Below are positions 1 to 11,300 of a DNA stretch of 64,000 nucleotides, piece by piece; position 1 is the stretch's first letter; the number at the start of each line of letters is the position of its first letter. Position numbers and translations under genes: made by a program. The stretch covers positions 2,854,342-2,918,341 of the forward strand of contig JYIP02000007.1 of NCBI GenBank assembly GCA_001051155.2, written 5' to 3'. The notes beneath the pieces were generated by a model, which was not told the DNA's origin, ran no database searches, and saw nothing but the letters and a program-made list of their open reading frames with translations. This stretch comes from Chrysoporthe austroafricana. Lineage: Eukaryota > Ascomycota > Sordariomycetes > Diaporthales > Cryphonectriaceae.

Positions 1-204
1 CATGGGGCTTGATGTGACAGGCTGGAATAGAGAACCACCTGATACGTCTAGACTGTAGTGTGCTGTAATTTCATCTGCTTCTATGCGCTTAGTGTCGGTC
101 AAGAAATATTGCTGCGCCTTCAGGAATGCTTGTCTAAGGTTATTTTCATCGATGTTTGGTAGGAAGGATGGAAGAGTTTGTTTGTTATATGGAAGGTGAA
201 GGTG
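1..204 (-). CDS. Possible 3-prime or internal exon running off the left edge
   Basis: On the minus strand one frame stays open from about 204 to the window edge (68 codons) and reads like protein, with a mixed polar composition and a stretch LRQAFLKAQQYF that could form a helix. There is no ATG in it, so if real it is an exon preceded by an intron, or a truncated relic. I do not recognise the family. The gene body would lie outside the window. It could equally be a chance open frame of 68 codons. Confidence 0.22.
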
Positions 205-1303
205 TCAACCTCCAACTTGTTTACCCCTTGGTCCCCGACCTCATACCCCCGAGGTGGAGCGAACATACAGGCCTCCAGCTCCAGATGGCACGTAGATGTT
301 GAGCATGAGCCAGCAGCGCGAGCCGCATCAGCCTCACGAAGACATCTGCCTATCCGCAGTCAATGATGCGAAAGAGAGAGATTGTGTTACAGACTGAAAA
401 CTTGAGCGTCCGTAAGCAAAGGGCTCGTCTTTTTTCAAGCTGACAAGCGAATATTCGTTTCGCGTGACGGGGCCACTAGGACTTCGTTCAACGCTGTCAC
501 TGGGACACCCACTATCTTCTCTACGTTTACGACCTCATACGAAACGAGCTCGTCGAGAAGCTGGGCAGCAGGTTGTGAACATCAGGCGGCGCCTCCCCAG
601 CCTAGGGCAGTCGAAGGCGTTCTCCTAACGTCTTGCATGCACAGCTCCTCACGGGATTATCGTGACCCACACCCTCAACGTCCCCAAGACGTAAATGTGT
701 CTCTCCGCCGGGCTCCCTTCCTCGCCTTCGATGTAGGCCTTGGTAACCCATATTTATACCTTCTCCACCCTGTCTGCTCCTAGGCTTGTGTATTAGGCAT
801 CGGCCCTATTCCTCTGTCGCGGACGTCCCATCGATACTCAGGTCGGAGATATCTCAGGGACTCGGGAGGGATATGGTAAAAATAGCGCGCTCCTGTCCGA
901 TCCGGAGGTGGATATTTCCTACCGTCAACGCCGCAGTTGATTACAGCATTAGGTGCGCTCAGTAATTCTGTAAATGTGCTAGACGCGAGGTGCCCCGCCA
1001 GTTGGGCCAGGGTGATATACTCGGTTTCCGAGGACGTCCTTCCTAGGTGCTAGAGGTTCTCGCGAAGGACATTGAACCGGCTGACATACTTGTCCGCTGT
1101 CTTGAAGCTGCTAGTACGAGCTGTTGAGCTTAGATGTAAGGCTCTGAAGCTGTACTGGCCCAGCGCCCATACAGTGCTCTCTAAGCCTGAGCCATTTGGT
1201 TGCTGGGTCCTGGATGCCTATTACGACCGATGCCATCCTTTTTCGCGCCTGGACATGAGGTAGTAGGTTTTGCTAGCCAGCTAGCCTCGAGGCGAGAAAA
1301 AAT
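205..1303. other. No gene seen
   Basis: About 1.1 kb with only short frames in all six readings. I see no repeat shared with the rest of the window and no RNA gene. It may be diverged transposon sequence, because the next interval has gag-like residues, but nothing here supports that directly. Confidence 0.4.
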
Positions 1304-1630
1304 GTGCTGGACGCCGAGCAAACTCCATGCCACCCGCAGCAGACGACGTTCGTTCAAGAGGCCGAAGGGCAGTATCCCAGCTGGGCTGCTCGTGTCAGGG
1401 GGCAGATACGGCTGATCCCAGGCGTCGTCAGCCTTAAAGGAGTCAAACAAGACTTCGTCGACGAGTATAGAGGTCCTAAGAGCGAAACTGTTAGTCTGAC
1501 GAGCCAGAAACGGGCAAGAGGGGGCCAGAACCAAGGGAGGCTCAGGATGCTGCCAGGGACCTGTAAACACCAAAACCACTCGCCAGAGAACTGCTGGGCC
1601 GACCACCTTGAGAAGAGGGAACAAGCATAA
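1304..1630 (+). pseudogene. Retroelement gag-like relic with a zinc-knuckle-like end
   Basis: A 108-codon frame ends in CKHQNHSPENCW followed by a charged HLEKREQA tail. The H-x4-C spacing and the Cys, His, Cys, Trp order resemble the CCHC knuckle found near the end of LTR-retrotransposon Gag proteins, but the second Cys of the canonical C-x2-C is missing, so it would be degenerate. No reverse transcriptase or integrase motif follows. The overlapping minus-strand frame (1181-1687) is about as long and I prefer the plus reading only because of this motif. It could be chance. Confidence 0.28.
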
Positions 1631-1690
1631 AGGCAAAGGAGGCACCCAGGCTATAGAGCTAGAGAGGGTGCCTGAGAGCCTTGCCAATAT

Positions 1691-2410
1691 TCAATACACC
1701 CCCACAAGGCTGTACGGGCATCGTGGGCCTCGTTTTTGGAGTTTTGCAGCTATTTCCGCCGCATTCGTTCCAGCATAACCTTATACTGGTTTCCTGACAG
1801 AGGCTCCTAGCCACTTTGACGAGCCTAGCACTCTCGACCAAGCTTACGATAGCCCCGTTCCTCGCGCTTATACCTCTGGCGAGTCGCCAGCAAAACCCAA
1901 TCAGAACCCCAACGGCAGGAATGGCATTGTCTTCTGATGCTACATTTGCGACAGCACCGCATATTTGGCTAACAGCTACCCGTGCAGCGAGCTTTAAGCC
2001 AATAGCAGCGAAAAAACTAATAGAAGCTGAGGATAATCTTCTTATGCCTTTGAAAAATGCTCCTTAGAAAGTACGACAATTTTTAAGCAAGCAAAGCCAT
2101 AAGCATTTAAAATAGCTAGCGAATATACGGCGAACTAGAGGCGAAAGTCACGCGAGATACGAGTGGGTATGCGTAAGAGCAAAACTCTATTCCTTAAAAG
2201 AAAAATTTAAAAAAAAGTAAAAACTCCTTAGTAGTGCTCACCCACTCTACGGAGCCCAGAAATATCTTTCTTCTTTCAAAAAAAAAAAAGAAAAAAGAAA
2301 AAAAAAAAAGGAAAAAAAACCCGGCAGAACAACCAAACTTCGAGCCCTTGAGCTCACTCCTTTCGAAAAACCAGCGATTTGCTGGCGAACTGCCAGCGAA
2401 ACCCCATAAT
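1691..2410. other. No gene; A-rich tract
   Basis: No convincing frame. From about 2274 to 2320 there is a run made almost only of A with a few G, which would be the poly(A)-like tail of a retroposed sequence or simple low-complexity DNA. The flanks show no target-site duplication I can recognise. Confidence 0.4.
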
Positions 2411-2872
2411 CTATACAAGCAGATGAGGGACCGGCCAGGACTGGATCAAGCGGGCCAAGGCCAGCTCCTCCTGGGGGCCCCGACAGGCATTTTCGATATT
2501 TTCGTCTTTAAAAAGAGCATCGCGAAACTCCCGGCCAAACTCCCGCAAAGCGACAGCCCAACCATTATACCCAGCATCGCCGGGCTGCAGCCGCAGCTGT
2601 ATCATCTCATTAATATCGGAACCAAATTGCTAAACCGCGATTAGCAGGGTACTTGCAAGCGATATATATATGCTATTTACGCGCGCTTTATACTCGAAAA
2701 GGCCGGCCATTATACTATAACGGATAGTATAGCAACGATCTACCATCTCCATATAGGCTTGGTAGATAGCAGGCAAGGCAATAAATACAAAATCCCATTC
2801 GGCAACAGTAGCATATTTGGTATATACTAAATTCGTAATAAGGATAGGCTTATTACGCTTGGAAGCGGCCAT
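2411..2872 (-). pseudogene. Unknown relic ORF with one in-frame TAG
   Basis: From an ATG at 2872 one frame runs to a stop at 2411 with a single internal TAG at 2630-2632 (154 codons overall). Both halves read as protein: the first is rich in Tyr, Ile and Ala (for example WDFVFIALPAIYQAY), the second is amphipathic and acidic (REFGREFRDALF). The TAG is followed by CAA and would be a CAG glutamine codon before a C-to-T change, as in other relics of this window. The family is not recognised; a transposon-encoded protein is possible. Confidence 0.35.
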
Positions 2873-3189
2873 ATAGGCGCGCTTGGTAGGGCGGCGAGGA
2901 GGTATCGTAATACAAGCGATGCGATGGCGGAGAGAGAGAGAGACGATGGTAGTAAGACGGCAGACACGACAACCCCAGATGACTGAGGGAAAGCAGGCCA
3001 CGGGAAAAGGACGTGATGTGAGGAGTTTGTGGTGTCGTGAAGAGTCAGGAAGGTCAACGTGGCTCACCGATGAAGAGATGCAAACTAATAACAGACGATG
3101 TGGGGGCGACGCATTGGCGTGTCAACGGCTATATACACCCCCATTCCCAGGGACGTGTCACTTGAGCCCGCGAGGGCTGAGCACGCAAG

Positions 3190-3735
3190 GCCCCCGCCCC
3201 CAAAAAAAAACAAGCAGCGTCCGCGAAAATTGAGCGCTCTAAGTAGACCCAATAATGCTAGCAAGGATTGAGCATTTTACAAGTATAGGCACAATGGTAT
3301 TAGCGAAGGCTGGACCGCAAGAGCGCTGGCGAAGATTAGTTATTACAAGTATGGACCAGATGTTTGAACATGCAGGCCGCCCCCCCTCCCCGAAAAAGCA
3401 GCGCCCGCGACCCAATGGTGCTAGCGAAGATTGAACATTTTACAAGCATAGGCCCAATGGTAGCAAAGATTGGGCATTCCAACAAAACAAGTACAGACCC
3501 AATGGTGCTGGGCGAGGATTGAGGCTGGATGGTGCCAGCAGCAACCCCAGCCCGAGGACGTAATCCTGGTACTTGAGCCCGCAAGGGCTGAGCACGCAGG
3601 CGCGAAGATTGAGCGCTCTAAGTAGGCCCAGTGGTGCTGGCGAGCATTGAGCATTTTACAAGTGTAGGCCCTAAGCGTGCCAGCGAGGACTGGGCATTCC
3701 AACAAGTATGGGCCCCAAGCGCGCAGACACAGAAT
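3190..3735 (+). repeat. Repeat family A, degenerate ~40-bp units
   Basis: The interval is built from variants of a unit of roughly 40 bp that alternates GATTGAGC(GCTC or ATTTTAC), AAGT(G/A)TAGG, CCCAATGGTGC and (G/A)GCGA(A/G)GA. Successive units start near 3228, 3266, 3420, 3512, 3605 and 3643. The same vocabulary recurs on either strand at 9540-9740, 10500-10960, 14590-14700, 21840-21900, 59130-59160 and 61950-62110, so it is a dispersed, tandemly organised family. It has no coding capacity. Confidence 0.7.
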
Positions 3736-4016
3736 GGTTGGTTTGCGGTGCGATGCTCGTTCGCCTTGGGGGCTACCAGTGTCTAGGAGAAACCGATACT
3801 TAGATTGACGACTGAAGAGCAACTATGAGAACCTATCTGACAGTAGGAAATGTCCAATCTGATATCTAGCTCTTCAGTCCTGGACCGGCGAGCGGTCCCG
3901 TCGGTCCATACCCTAATCCTCTGCCGCGGATGTTGGATCCGGGCCACGTTGGTCCTGGATCCACTGATCCGGCCTGTTCTTGTGATCTCGACTATTCGTT
4001 GGTCCATAACATATTG

Positions 4017-6027
4017 CTATCCCTCTGCAGCAACCATCTCTGATGTCCATTTCCTTGTCTGCTGCGCAAGTTCTCTCCTGGTAATGCGTTTGTCTGCATC
4101 CGTTTCCAACATCTTGCTGATATATAGATCAAGCTCGCATCCTTTTCTGTTATTTTGCAAAGCGCTGGCCTGCAGATTCGACCGTATGTCTCCGACCCAC
4201 TCAATCCATCGTGACATCTGATTCCATGCAGGATCGGTACGACATTGGTCAAGACGCCACGGCGGGTATCGGGGCAGCTTTTCCGGCAGCTTGATATGCT
4301 TCATCAGATAAAGCATAGAAATGCCGAGTGCCCAGACATCTGCTGGATACCCTCTTAGTCCTTCTCGGAATTCCGGGGGAACATACCAAGGCGTACCCCC
4401 TACGATCATAGATCCGGCCTCTTCCTGGGCTAGGCCAAAATCGATAAGGATTGCGCCGCGTCTGGAAATCGCCAGGTCTCTGCCGTAGAGGATATTGCCT
4501 GGCTTGATGTCATTGTGAAGAATGCCTTCGTCCTCCAAGTATAGCAGAGCGCTCGAAATGTCTGCGAGAATGCGATATGCATCGGCATGTTTCCCTTTGA
4601 ATGACCCTGACTCACACCAAACAGAACTGCCGAGATCCGGCAAGTCTTTAAATTCAATATAGAGGCTGTAGATCCGCGCATCATAGGCAAGGAGGCGAGC
4701 GATTTGGGGCTGCATCTCATTAGCAATTGACTCGTCGGGGGGAATGTAGCTTGCTCACGTGGTTGAGACGGCGATGCTGTTTGAACTCGGCATACCACCT
4801 CTGGGCGGCACTCATTATTTCCGGCCTTCTGGCTTCTTCGTCTTGGGCAAGCATCTTTTGTGATCGTGTGAGAATCTTGACCACAACAGCCTTCCGACAG
4901 ACCAAATCGCTGTTCAGGATGGCCTTGAAGGTATAGGCGCTCTGCGATTGGCGTTCCCATCTGGAATGCAGATACGCAAGACGATATCCCGGCTCGTCCG
5001 CGTCTTCGTCTCGCACCCTTAACGTTTGCCCCTCACGCGGCTTATAAGCGAACCAAGCCTCCTCATCATCCAGACAGTATGCCACACAGGCTGTTTTTCC
5101 TTCGACTGACGACGACAGCGGTATCATGGCAGGCATCGACAGGCGACGATCTGGCCCAGGCGCATGCCTTCTCTTGGAAGCCGGCAGCGTACTCTGCCCG
5201 GAGCTTCTCTTCCCCAGCACCCTCCCCTCCTCGATATCAACGGAATACTGGCGAGGCCATAGCTGAAATTCCAGGCCGTGCTGGGATGTCCAGACTTTCC
5301 AAGTTCCTGGCCTGAGAGTAGCACACCCTTTTGTCGGGAGTTGAGAAGAGAATTCTGACTGGGATACACACTGAACCTCAACAGGGCTTCCGCAATTGTG
5401 CAGGACTATATCGTCACAGTTCGGGACGTAAAAGAAATTGCACTGGATACCGCCAGCTGTCAAGGAGAACATGGGTTCGCTCTTGCTTTGTATGCAGCCC
5501 ACGAGATCGACGCAGAACGGCTGTTCTGAGGACCCTCCAGGTCGTGACGATATTGTGATCGCCTGCTGTCCTGCTTGGTTGATCTGGAGGGGCAGACCGC
5601 GAGGTTGTTTGAAGACAACCCTGATCCGCGGATCCCAGCGCAGGACCAGCTGGTCCAGGGAAACATCCGCAAGCTGGGCGGAGGCATCGGGACCCTCGCC
5701 GGGGTCAACGTCACAGTCCACGGATGAGGCAGACGCTGGGGCGAACGCTTCCGGGGCCGTGAAAAAATCTTGCTGCTCCGAGACCGAAGGCAAGAGTTGG
5801 GTGCTCTCTTCGCTCTGTCCCGCATCGTCTTGTCCTGCATCCGGTCGGGTGGGGGGCTGTTGCCCGCCCTGGAGCTCGGCGAGCCTGGCTGCAAGCTCGC
5901 TGGAAGGGAAGGGTTGCGTGCTCTCCCAGGTCAGCCCGGCCTGAAGCGTGGCGAGCCTGGCTGCGCGGACGACGGACAAGAACGACCCCGTGCTCTCCGG
6001 GCTTCCCGGGCTGGAAGGAGTCGCCAT
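4017..6027 (-). CDS. Fungal protein kinase with large N-terminal region, one frameshift
   Basis: The chosen start, ATG at 6027, has good context (ATCATGG). The first about 280 residues are disordered and then form an uncharacterised beta-rich region; the kinase domain follows. A nucleotide-binding lysine is seen in VVVKI, the catalytic loop is HNDIKPGN, the metal site is IDFGLA and PPEF stands where APE is expected, so the enzyme part is canonical for a Ser/Thr-type kinase. The two parts lie in different frames: a run of six C (4738-4743, written as G on the plus strand) shifts the frame after KLHSP, and a five-base run would join them. Either the assembly has an extra base or the gene is broken. 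The substrate is unknown. It is divergent from the gene at 6755. Confidence 0.75.
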
Positions 6028-6159
6028 GATTGATTGGTCAATGAGCGAGGCGAGAGAAGATGCTTTGGAGGACTTGTATTGAGAAGAGCTGGTTGGGCTT
6101 GCAGCAGAGTTGCTGTTTAAGTAATTACTTGCTATATCCTGGGTACAAGCAGCAGACAA

Positions 6160-6754
6160 CTATCAGCGTGGCAGTCAGTCTGTGGGCCTGTTTCGAGATC
6201 CTGCAATGCTATGTTGCAGTGCATGCAGGCGGAATGGCGGTGAGCTGGGGGCATTCGCAGCCTAGCCCACTGCACTGGTATTTGAGCAGCTGACTGCAAA
6301 AAGCCAGCGACAGAAACACATAGGCCATAGTTGCCATAATAGTCACCCAAGTAGATTTTGTCTTGCAATGGTAGCAGCAAATATGTAAAGGTATAGAAAG
6401 AAAGGAAAAGGAGCAGAGTGATGGTCTAATCGAAATTTGGTTCGCCAGCTCATGACCCTGTCGACGGAGCTTGGGTGGTTGGTATGCAGGAAGACTCTGT
6501 CAGCGACGTGGCCGAATCAGAGTCGTCGGAGATGGACCCACACACACGACGCGACGCGGCAAATGTGACGGGTGGTGTGGTGTTTTCTCCCCCACTCAAA
6601 CCGGAACGCACTCGCCAGGGACGTGCCTCTCTTTCCACCTTCATCCATTGCCATCATCGCAGCGACATCGCAGCACTATCGCAGCGCCATTGCAGCGCCA
6701 TCGCAGCGCTCTTTGCTCTTTTGCATCCTGTCTTCACCCAGCCCACCCATCACA
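6160..6754. promoter_or_regulatory. Divergent intergenic region between kinase and basic protein genes
   Basis: This spacer separates the start of the minus-strand kinase (6027) from the ATG at 6755. It holds a pyrimidine-rich stretch and short GCAGC(G/A)CCAT repeats near 6660-6705 just before the plus-strand start. No TATA-like or operator motif stands out. Confidence 0.35.
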
Positions 6755-8311
6755 ATGGACGCGCCCCTGGATTGGGACTCGATCATCTTCCCCGTCGACG
6801 CCGATCGGTACTTCAACGAGCACCCCAGGCATGTATATTGGGGGGGCCATGAGCTCGGCATAGGCACCGACGACCTGGTGACTGTCCTTCCCCGACAGTT
6901 CAATACCGTCACCATACCATTGCTTAGCTCGGACGCTTTCCGCCTTGATGTGATGGAAATCGCTCGCGCAGCCGAGGACAAAGTTGACTTCTACCGCCGG
7001 CTCGGGGAGCGGCGCGAGCAGAGGCTGAAAGAGCTGCATGAGCTCTGGAAGCAAGCATTGAGCCCCACGACCATTTTGTTCAGATGCATAGACAAGCGCA
7101 AGGCCAGAGGCGATCCGGAACTGAGCCAAGAAGATTTTGACTTCATGTCTTCAACCGGCCAAATCTGGGATGAAAAGTCCTTCGACAGCTACGTTAGGTA
7201 CTTTGCGTCGCTCATGGAACTGCCGATGGACATCGATGTCTTCCGGGGACCTGCCACATCGTCCTACCCGACGGCAGCTTGGCCCGCTGCCAGTCCCATC
7301 TATGTATCACCAGTCTGTTCGACAAACTCATCCCTAGTGGGTACTCCGACAGGCCAGGACGTGTGGCCACCATACGAGGCAACAGACGACGACGGATGGC
7401 TGCCGACAAGCGGAGGAGGCTCGACGGCCGAGGACGAAGAATGCCCCGGCCGAAGCGAGTCGCCCTCTTCTTCCAGCTACGCGACACCGCCCGAATACCG
7501 GGCCGGCTCGCCTGCGCCGCCGACGGGCATATCATGTCCTCCTCCTGCAAGGCAGACCGCCTCGGGCGGGGGAGAGGAGGGCTGGGGCCGGGCCGACGAT
7601 GTTTCTTTGGCAGGGGGGAAGAAGGAGAAGAAGGCAGAGGCAGCAGGCCGCCCGCCGTCCCACCGTGTGCTGAAGCCGCGGCAGAAAAGGAAGCAGAGCC
7701 CGGCCAGAAATCTCCGCCGCAGTGCCCGGTCTGCTGCTGCCCGTGGCAGCCCATCCCAGATAAAGCATGAACAAGCCCTTGACAAGATCGTCCAGGAGCT
7801 GGATGCCGGGCGGACAGAAAGCCCACCGCCCCGCCGTGCGGAGGAAAGAGGGCTTTCCCCATCATCCGCCTCAACCTTGCAGCAGCAGCAGCAGCAGCAG
7901 CAACCGAAGAAAGTGTCGCGCAAACCTGAACAGCCTTCACAAGCAGCATGCGCGGCCCTTGGTGAAGTGCGTGGATCCAAGATCAGCAAGGCTCGCAGGA
8001 AGCGCAAGCCCCGATCTCCCGATGCCTCCGCCCGGCTGCTCTCTGCTGCCGCCCAACAACCGCTGTCGCCTCACGCGGCGCCTCATCTCACCCCTCCCCC
8101 GAACGCCTCGTCGGCATCTGTACGCAGGAGCCGACGGCTGGAGGCGAAGAACGAGGCGAAGGGCAGGGCAGCCGCAGACCCCTATGGCCGGGGACCGGGG
8201 GGTGGGGGAAGGACGCGCCCGGGCCGGCAGCGGGCAAGCCTAACACGGACGCAAGACCGGCGAAAGGCCCAGCCAGCGACCACAGCACCCGTGATCACGC
8301 GGAGAGGGTAA
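6755..8311 (+). CDS. Hypothetical protein, ordered N-terminus and long basic disordered tail
   Basis: The ATG at 6755 (context CACAATGG) begins a 518-residue protein that is free of stops. Residues 1 to about 160 look folded, with aromatic and acidic residues (start MDAPLDWDSIIF) and a helix with the charged stretch RLGERREQRLKELHELW. The rest is Ser, Pro, Arg and Lys rich, has a polyglutamine run near residue 375 (CAG repeats at 7879-7903) and several basic clusters such as RKRKPR that could be nuclear localisation signals. No catalytic motif is seen. It is divergent from the kinase gene at 4017-6027, as the protein at 34918 is from the kinase at 32819. The family is not identified. Confidence 0.65.
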   Translation: MDAPLDWDSIIFPVDADRYFNEHPRHVYWGGHELGIGTDDLVTVLPRQFNTVTIPLLSSDAFRLDVMEIARAAEDKVDFYRRLGERREQRLKELHELWKQALSPTTILFRCIDKRKARGDPELSQEDFDFMSSTGQIWDEKSFDSYVRYFASLMELPMDIDVFRGPATSSYPTAAWPAASPIYVSPVCSTNSSLVGTPTGQDVWPPYEATDDDGWLPTSGGGSTAEDEECPGRSESPSSSSYATPPEYRAGSPAPPTGISCPPPARQTASGGGEEGWGRADDVSLAGGKKEKKAEAAGRPPSHRVLKPRQKRKQSPARNLRRSARSAAARGSPSQIKHEQALDKIVQELDAGRTESPPPRRAEERGLSPSSASTLQQQQQQQQPKKVSRKPEQPSQAACAALGEVRGSKISKARRKRKPRSPDASARLLSAAAQQPLSPHAAPHLTPPPNASSASVRRSRRLEAKNEAKGRAAADPYGRGPGGGGRTRPGRQRASLTRTQDRRKAQPATTAPVITRRG

Positions 8312-8350
8312 GTGTAAGTCGCCTCTGCTGACGGAGCAGGACCGAGAACT

Positions 8351-8578
8351 GGCGGGCAGCCTTTGAGAGCATTACCCACAGTCCTAAGTATCCTCGCAGG
8401 CATGGTCGTTATCCCGGCAGGGCTGGGTGCAGCGGCGCAGTCTGGATGATGTTATGCACATAGATGTATGGGGCCAAAGGCTGGCGGGCAGCCCTTGAGG
8501 CATCACCCACAGTCCTGAGCATCCTTGCAGGCATGGTCGTTATCCCGGCAGGGCTGGGTGCAGCGGCGCAGTCTGGCC
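8351..8578 (+). repeat. Tandem pair of ~95-bp units (head of repeat family B)
   Basis: Two closely similar copies begin at GGCGGGCAGCC (8351 and 8483, period 132) and contain GGTCGTTATCCCGGCAGG followed by GCTGGGTGCAGCGGCGC. The same segment appears near 47996-48045 and, slightly changed, as the head of repeat family B (TCCTGACAGGGTCGGGTGCAGC) at 36187, 36293 and 36446. Confidence 0.75.
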
Positions 8579-8867
8579 AGGCCGCAGCCCGAGGTACTCT
8601 CCAGGCCAGCAGGTTGCCGTCATATGGAAGCAAGGCAGATCAATATGAAGCTGGCTGGGACTGAAGCGGGCATGTCATCGTAACTGATAGGGAGGCAGGA
8701 GCATTTCATTCTTATTGATCCCCATAGCCTTAGCCTATGCAATTTACGCAGCTGCTTGCCAGTAATAAGGTTTGCTGCGAGATAAAGGCAGTAAAGCGTT
8801 CCTCTCTCTTGCAGAAAGGTTTTCTTGCCGCTTGCCGCAAAGTCTTCGGTTCGCGGGCGCTGCTGGG

Positions 8868-8970
8868 GTACCCGAGGCCATGGATCGGACAGGGCTTGCC
8901 ACGCGTGCGGGCCTACCCGCCCACGAGATCTCAACCAGGACATCGGCTTGCGATACTGGCATTCAATGAT
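8868..8970 (-). repeat. Repeat family B fragment
   Basis: Read on the minus strand this contains ATCTCGTGGGCGGGTAGGCC, then CGTGGCAA and CCCTGTCCGATCC, which is the same order as in the copies at 44950-45030 and 56465-56520. It is a 3-prime-side fragment of the family. Confidence 0.7.
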
Positions 8971-9084
8971 TTACTACTCTATCAGTGGAGCTGGGCCCAC
9001 TGGTACTTCGTGCAGTGCTGTCACCACAGAAAGTGACCTTTCAAGGGCGACTGCACCACCCACAGAGAACCTGACAGGGGGTCG

Positions 9085-9165
9085 CATATTTCGACCACCA
9101 AATCCGGGGGCAGTAGGCTCGCACAACCTAAGCGTGCATTCAGACAGACGAGAAAGCTGGACCTA
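9085..9165 (+). repeat. Repeat family E copy 1
   Basis: Contains CCGGGGGCAGTAGGCTCGCA, CAACCTAAGCGTGCATTCAGAC and a GAAAGCTGGACC end. Closely related copies are at 14140-14205 and 16170-16245. The function is unknown. Confidence 0.65.
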
Positions 9166-9399
9166 GCCAAATAAATAATGCATACCGACCGGTCAGATAT
9201 CGTCGAGAAGGGAAGGACAAATAGAAAAAAGATCAGAAGAGAGGGGCCGTCGGAACCATCGTCGGGATAAGGCCCAGACCGGAATGGCTGGCCAGTCTAT
9301 CGACGAAATGGCTATGGCAAATTCACGATCAGACAGAATTTCAGCATTTTAGACAAAAAACTCGCTTCTAGTCATAGAGAAAAGAACGCAGTGTGTGGG

Positions 9400-9745
9400 T
9401 TGCCTTCCCTCGAATGTGGGAGGCGCTGAGGCTACAGGTCTATCTACTCGTAAGCTTACAGGTCCAGGGCATAGCATTGCCCACCACAATATTGCCCACC
9501 ACAACAGCGCCATTGGGTCTGAACTTGCGAAACGCTTAATCCTTCGCATTGGGCTTACGCTTAGGGCGCTCTATCTTCGCGGGCGCTGCTTTTCCGGGGG
9601 AGCGGGGCGGCCTGCGTATTCAACCGTCGCGGGCTCAAATACCATCCAGTAATGACCAATCTCCGCCGGCACTCGTGGGGTCCATACTTGTTGGAATGCC
9701 CAGTCTTTGCTGGCACCATTGGGCCTACACTTGTAAGCCAGCGAT
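9400..9745 (-). repeat. Repeat family A copy, inverted
   Basis: The family A vocabulary is read on the minus strand here: GGGCGCTCTATCTTCGCGGG at about 9567 and CCCAGTCTTTGCTGGCACCA at about 9699. It also carries the CCACCACAA duplication at 9480-9502. Confidence 0.6.
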
Positions 9746-10019
9746 AGAAGAGGGCTGTCTGGCGGAGTGGCGGCGTGGGGGGCAGGCGCGAGCTGTGGGA
9801 TCTGCGGGCGAAATGTATGGGGGCGCGGGCAGAGAGGGCGCAACGCGAGGGCGAGGGCGTGGGCGAGGGCGGCAGGCAGGCAAGGCACTTGGTAGGATTT
9901 CGCACCAAGCAACTACCATACCATACCACACAATGCCATATACGCCACGACGTGCCGTACTGCCACCATTCATGCCCGGGAGGTACGGATACTCGACCCA
10001 ACCAGTCAGTCAATAAGTA

Positions 10020-10345
10020 AGGCAGCCAGCGAGCGAGCCAGCTAGCAAGCGAGTTAGCGATCTGGCCAGCGATCTGGCCAGCAGGCCAGCGAGCAATCAG
10101 TCAGTCAGTAAGCCAGCTAGCCAGCGCGCGAGCCAGCGCGCGAGCCAGCCAGCTAGCAATCAAGTTATAGAGCAGGCCAGTTATAGAGCAGGCCAGTTAT
10201 AGAGCAGGCCAGTTATAGAGCAGGCCAGCGACCCAGCCAAACAGCAAGCCAGCAAGCCAGCCAGATAGCAAGCCAGCAAGCCAGCCAGTTAGTCAATAAG
10301 TGAGGCAGCCAGCTAGCAATCCAGCCAAACAGCCAGCCAGCGGGC
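10020..10345 (+). repeat. GCCAGC-type minisatellite
   Basis: A 320-bp array of GCCAGC, GAGCGAGCC, AAGCCAGC and related words. At about 10155-10225 a 16-bp unit, AGCAGGCCAGTTATAG, is repeated in tandem about four times. Frames through it are artefacts of the repeat. The strand-reversed type (GCTGGC) forms the arrays at 20560-21085 and 21960-22160. Confidence 0.85.
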
Positions 10346-11160
10346 CAGCAAGCCCTTTATATACCCGCGTGGTGGTTTCAACTATAGCCGTGAGAGTCGT
10401 GAGGATCTCGCTGACTTATAACCGGATCCTCGCTTGAAGGTCGCTTGTGAGTTTTTTGTAATAATAAAGACGGATGGTGCTAGGCTGGGACGTAATCCCG
10501 CCTGCCCGCCCCCTAAAAAAAGCAGCGCTCGCGAAGATTGAGCGCCTTAAGCGCCTAAGTATAGACCAAGTGCGAGGATTGAGCGTTTTACAAGTGTAAA
10601 CTGAATGGTGCGGGTGAGGATTATAAGTGCAGGCCCAATAGTGCTGTAGTGGTGTCGGGACCCCTTCCCTTGGGTTTATAAGTAGATGGGCCTTCAGCCT
10701 CAGCCCTTCCCATATTCGAAATAATATATCGCGTTCGTTCTTTTCTCCATGCGCCTGGCAAGGTGCGAAGCATCGTGGAAAATGCTGAAATTCCGTCTGC
10801 TGGTCGTGAATTTGCTATAGCCGTTTCAGCGCCGGCGAAGATGCTGGGCTGGGACGTAATCCCGGTACTTGAGCCCGTAACGGTTGAACACGCAGCGCCC
10901 GCGAAGATCAAGCGCCCCAAGTGTAGACCCGATGCGAGGGTTGAACGTTTTATAAGGATGAGCGACGACCCTTGCCACCCGAATTCTCGGACAAATGCAA
11001 AGTAAATCTTACAAATACGAAGAACCAGTGGCAAAACTTCAGCCTCAGACTGGATGGGAACGATAATGGGAATAATGCCGATGGACGGTGGAACGAACGT
11101 CTGAAATCCCTTTCGTACGAAACGATATGATAAAAGGAGCCCAGAGCTATCCCTATACTC
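10346..11160 (+). repeat. Repeat family A copies, no gene
   Basis: Two plus-strand blocks of family A units lie at about 10500-10625 and 10845-10960 (for example GAAGATTGAGCGCCTTAAGC). Between them and after them only short frames occur. I see no gene. Confidence 0.55.
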
Positions 11161-11300
11161 TTCAGAGAGCCAGCCAGACAGTCAATAAGCCAGCAAGCGA
11201 GTTAGCGAGCCAGCCAGAAATCCAGTCAGAGGGCCAGTCGGTAAGCCAGTCAATAAGCCAGCGAGCCAGTCAGTAAGCCAACAATCCAGCCCGCTACTCC
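11161..11300 (+). repeat. GCCAGC-type minisatellite, second array
   Basis: Array of AGCCAGCCAGA, CAGTCAATAAGCCAGC and GAGCCAGT words of the same kind as 10020-10345. Another copy of the type follows at 21460-21640, where even the flank TCCAGACTA is shared. Confidence 0.8.

Noticed and set aside
6676..7129. Minus-strand frames of 100-245 codons opposite the gene at 6755-8311
   Set aside because: They are shadows of the plus-strand coding frame, which has the better start context and composition.
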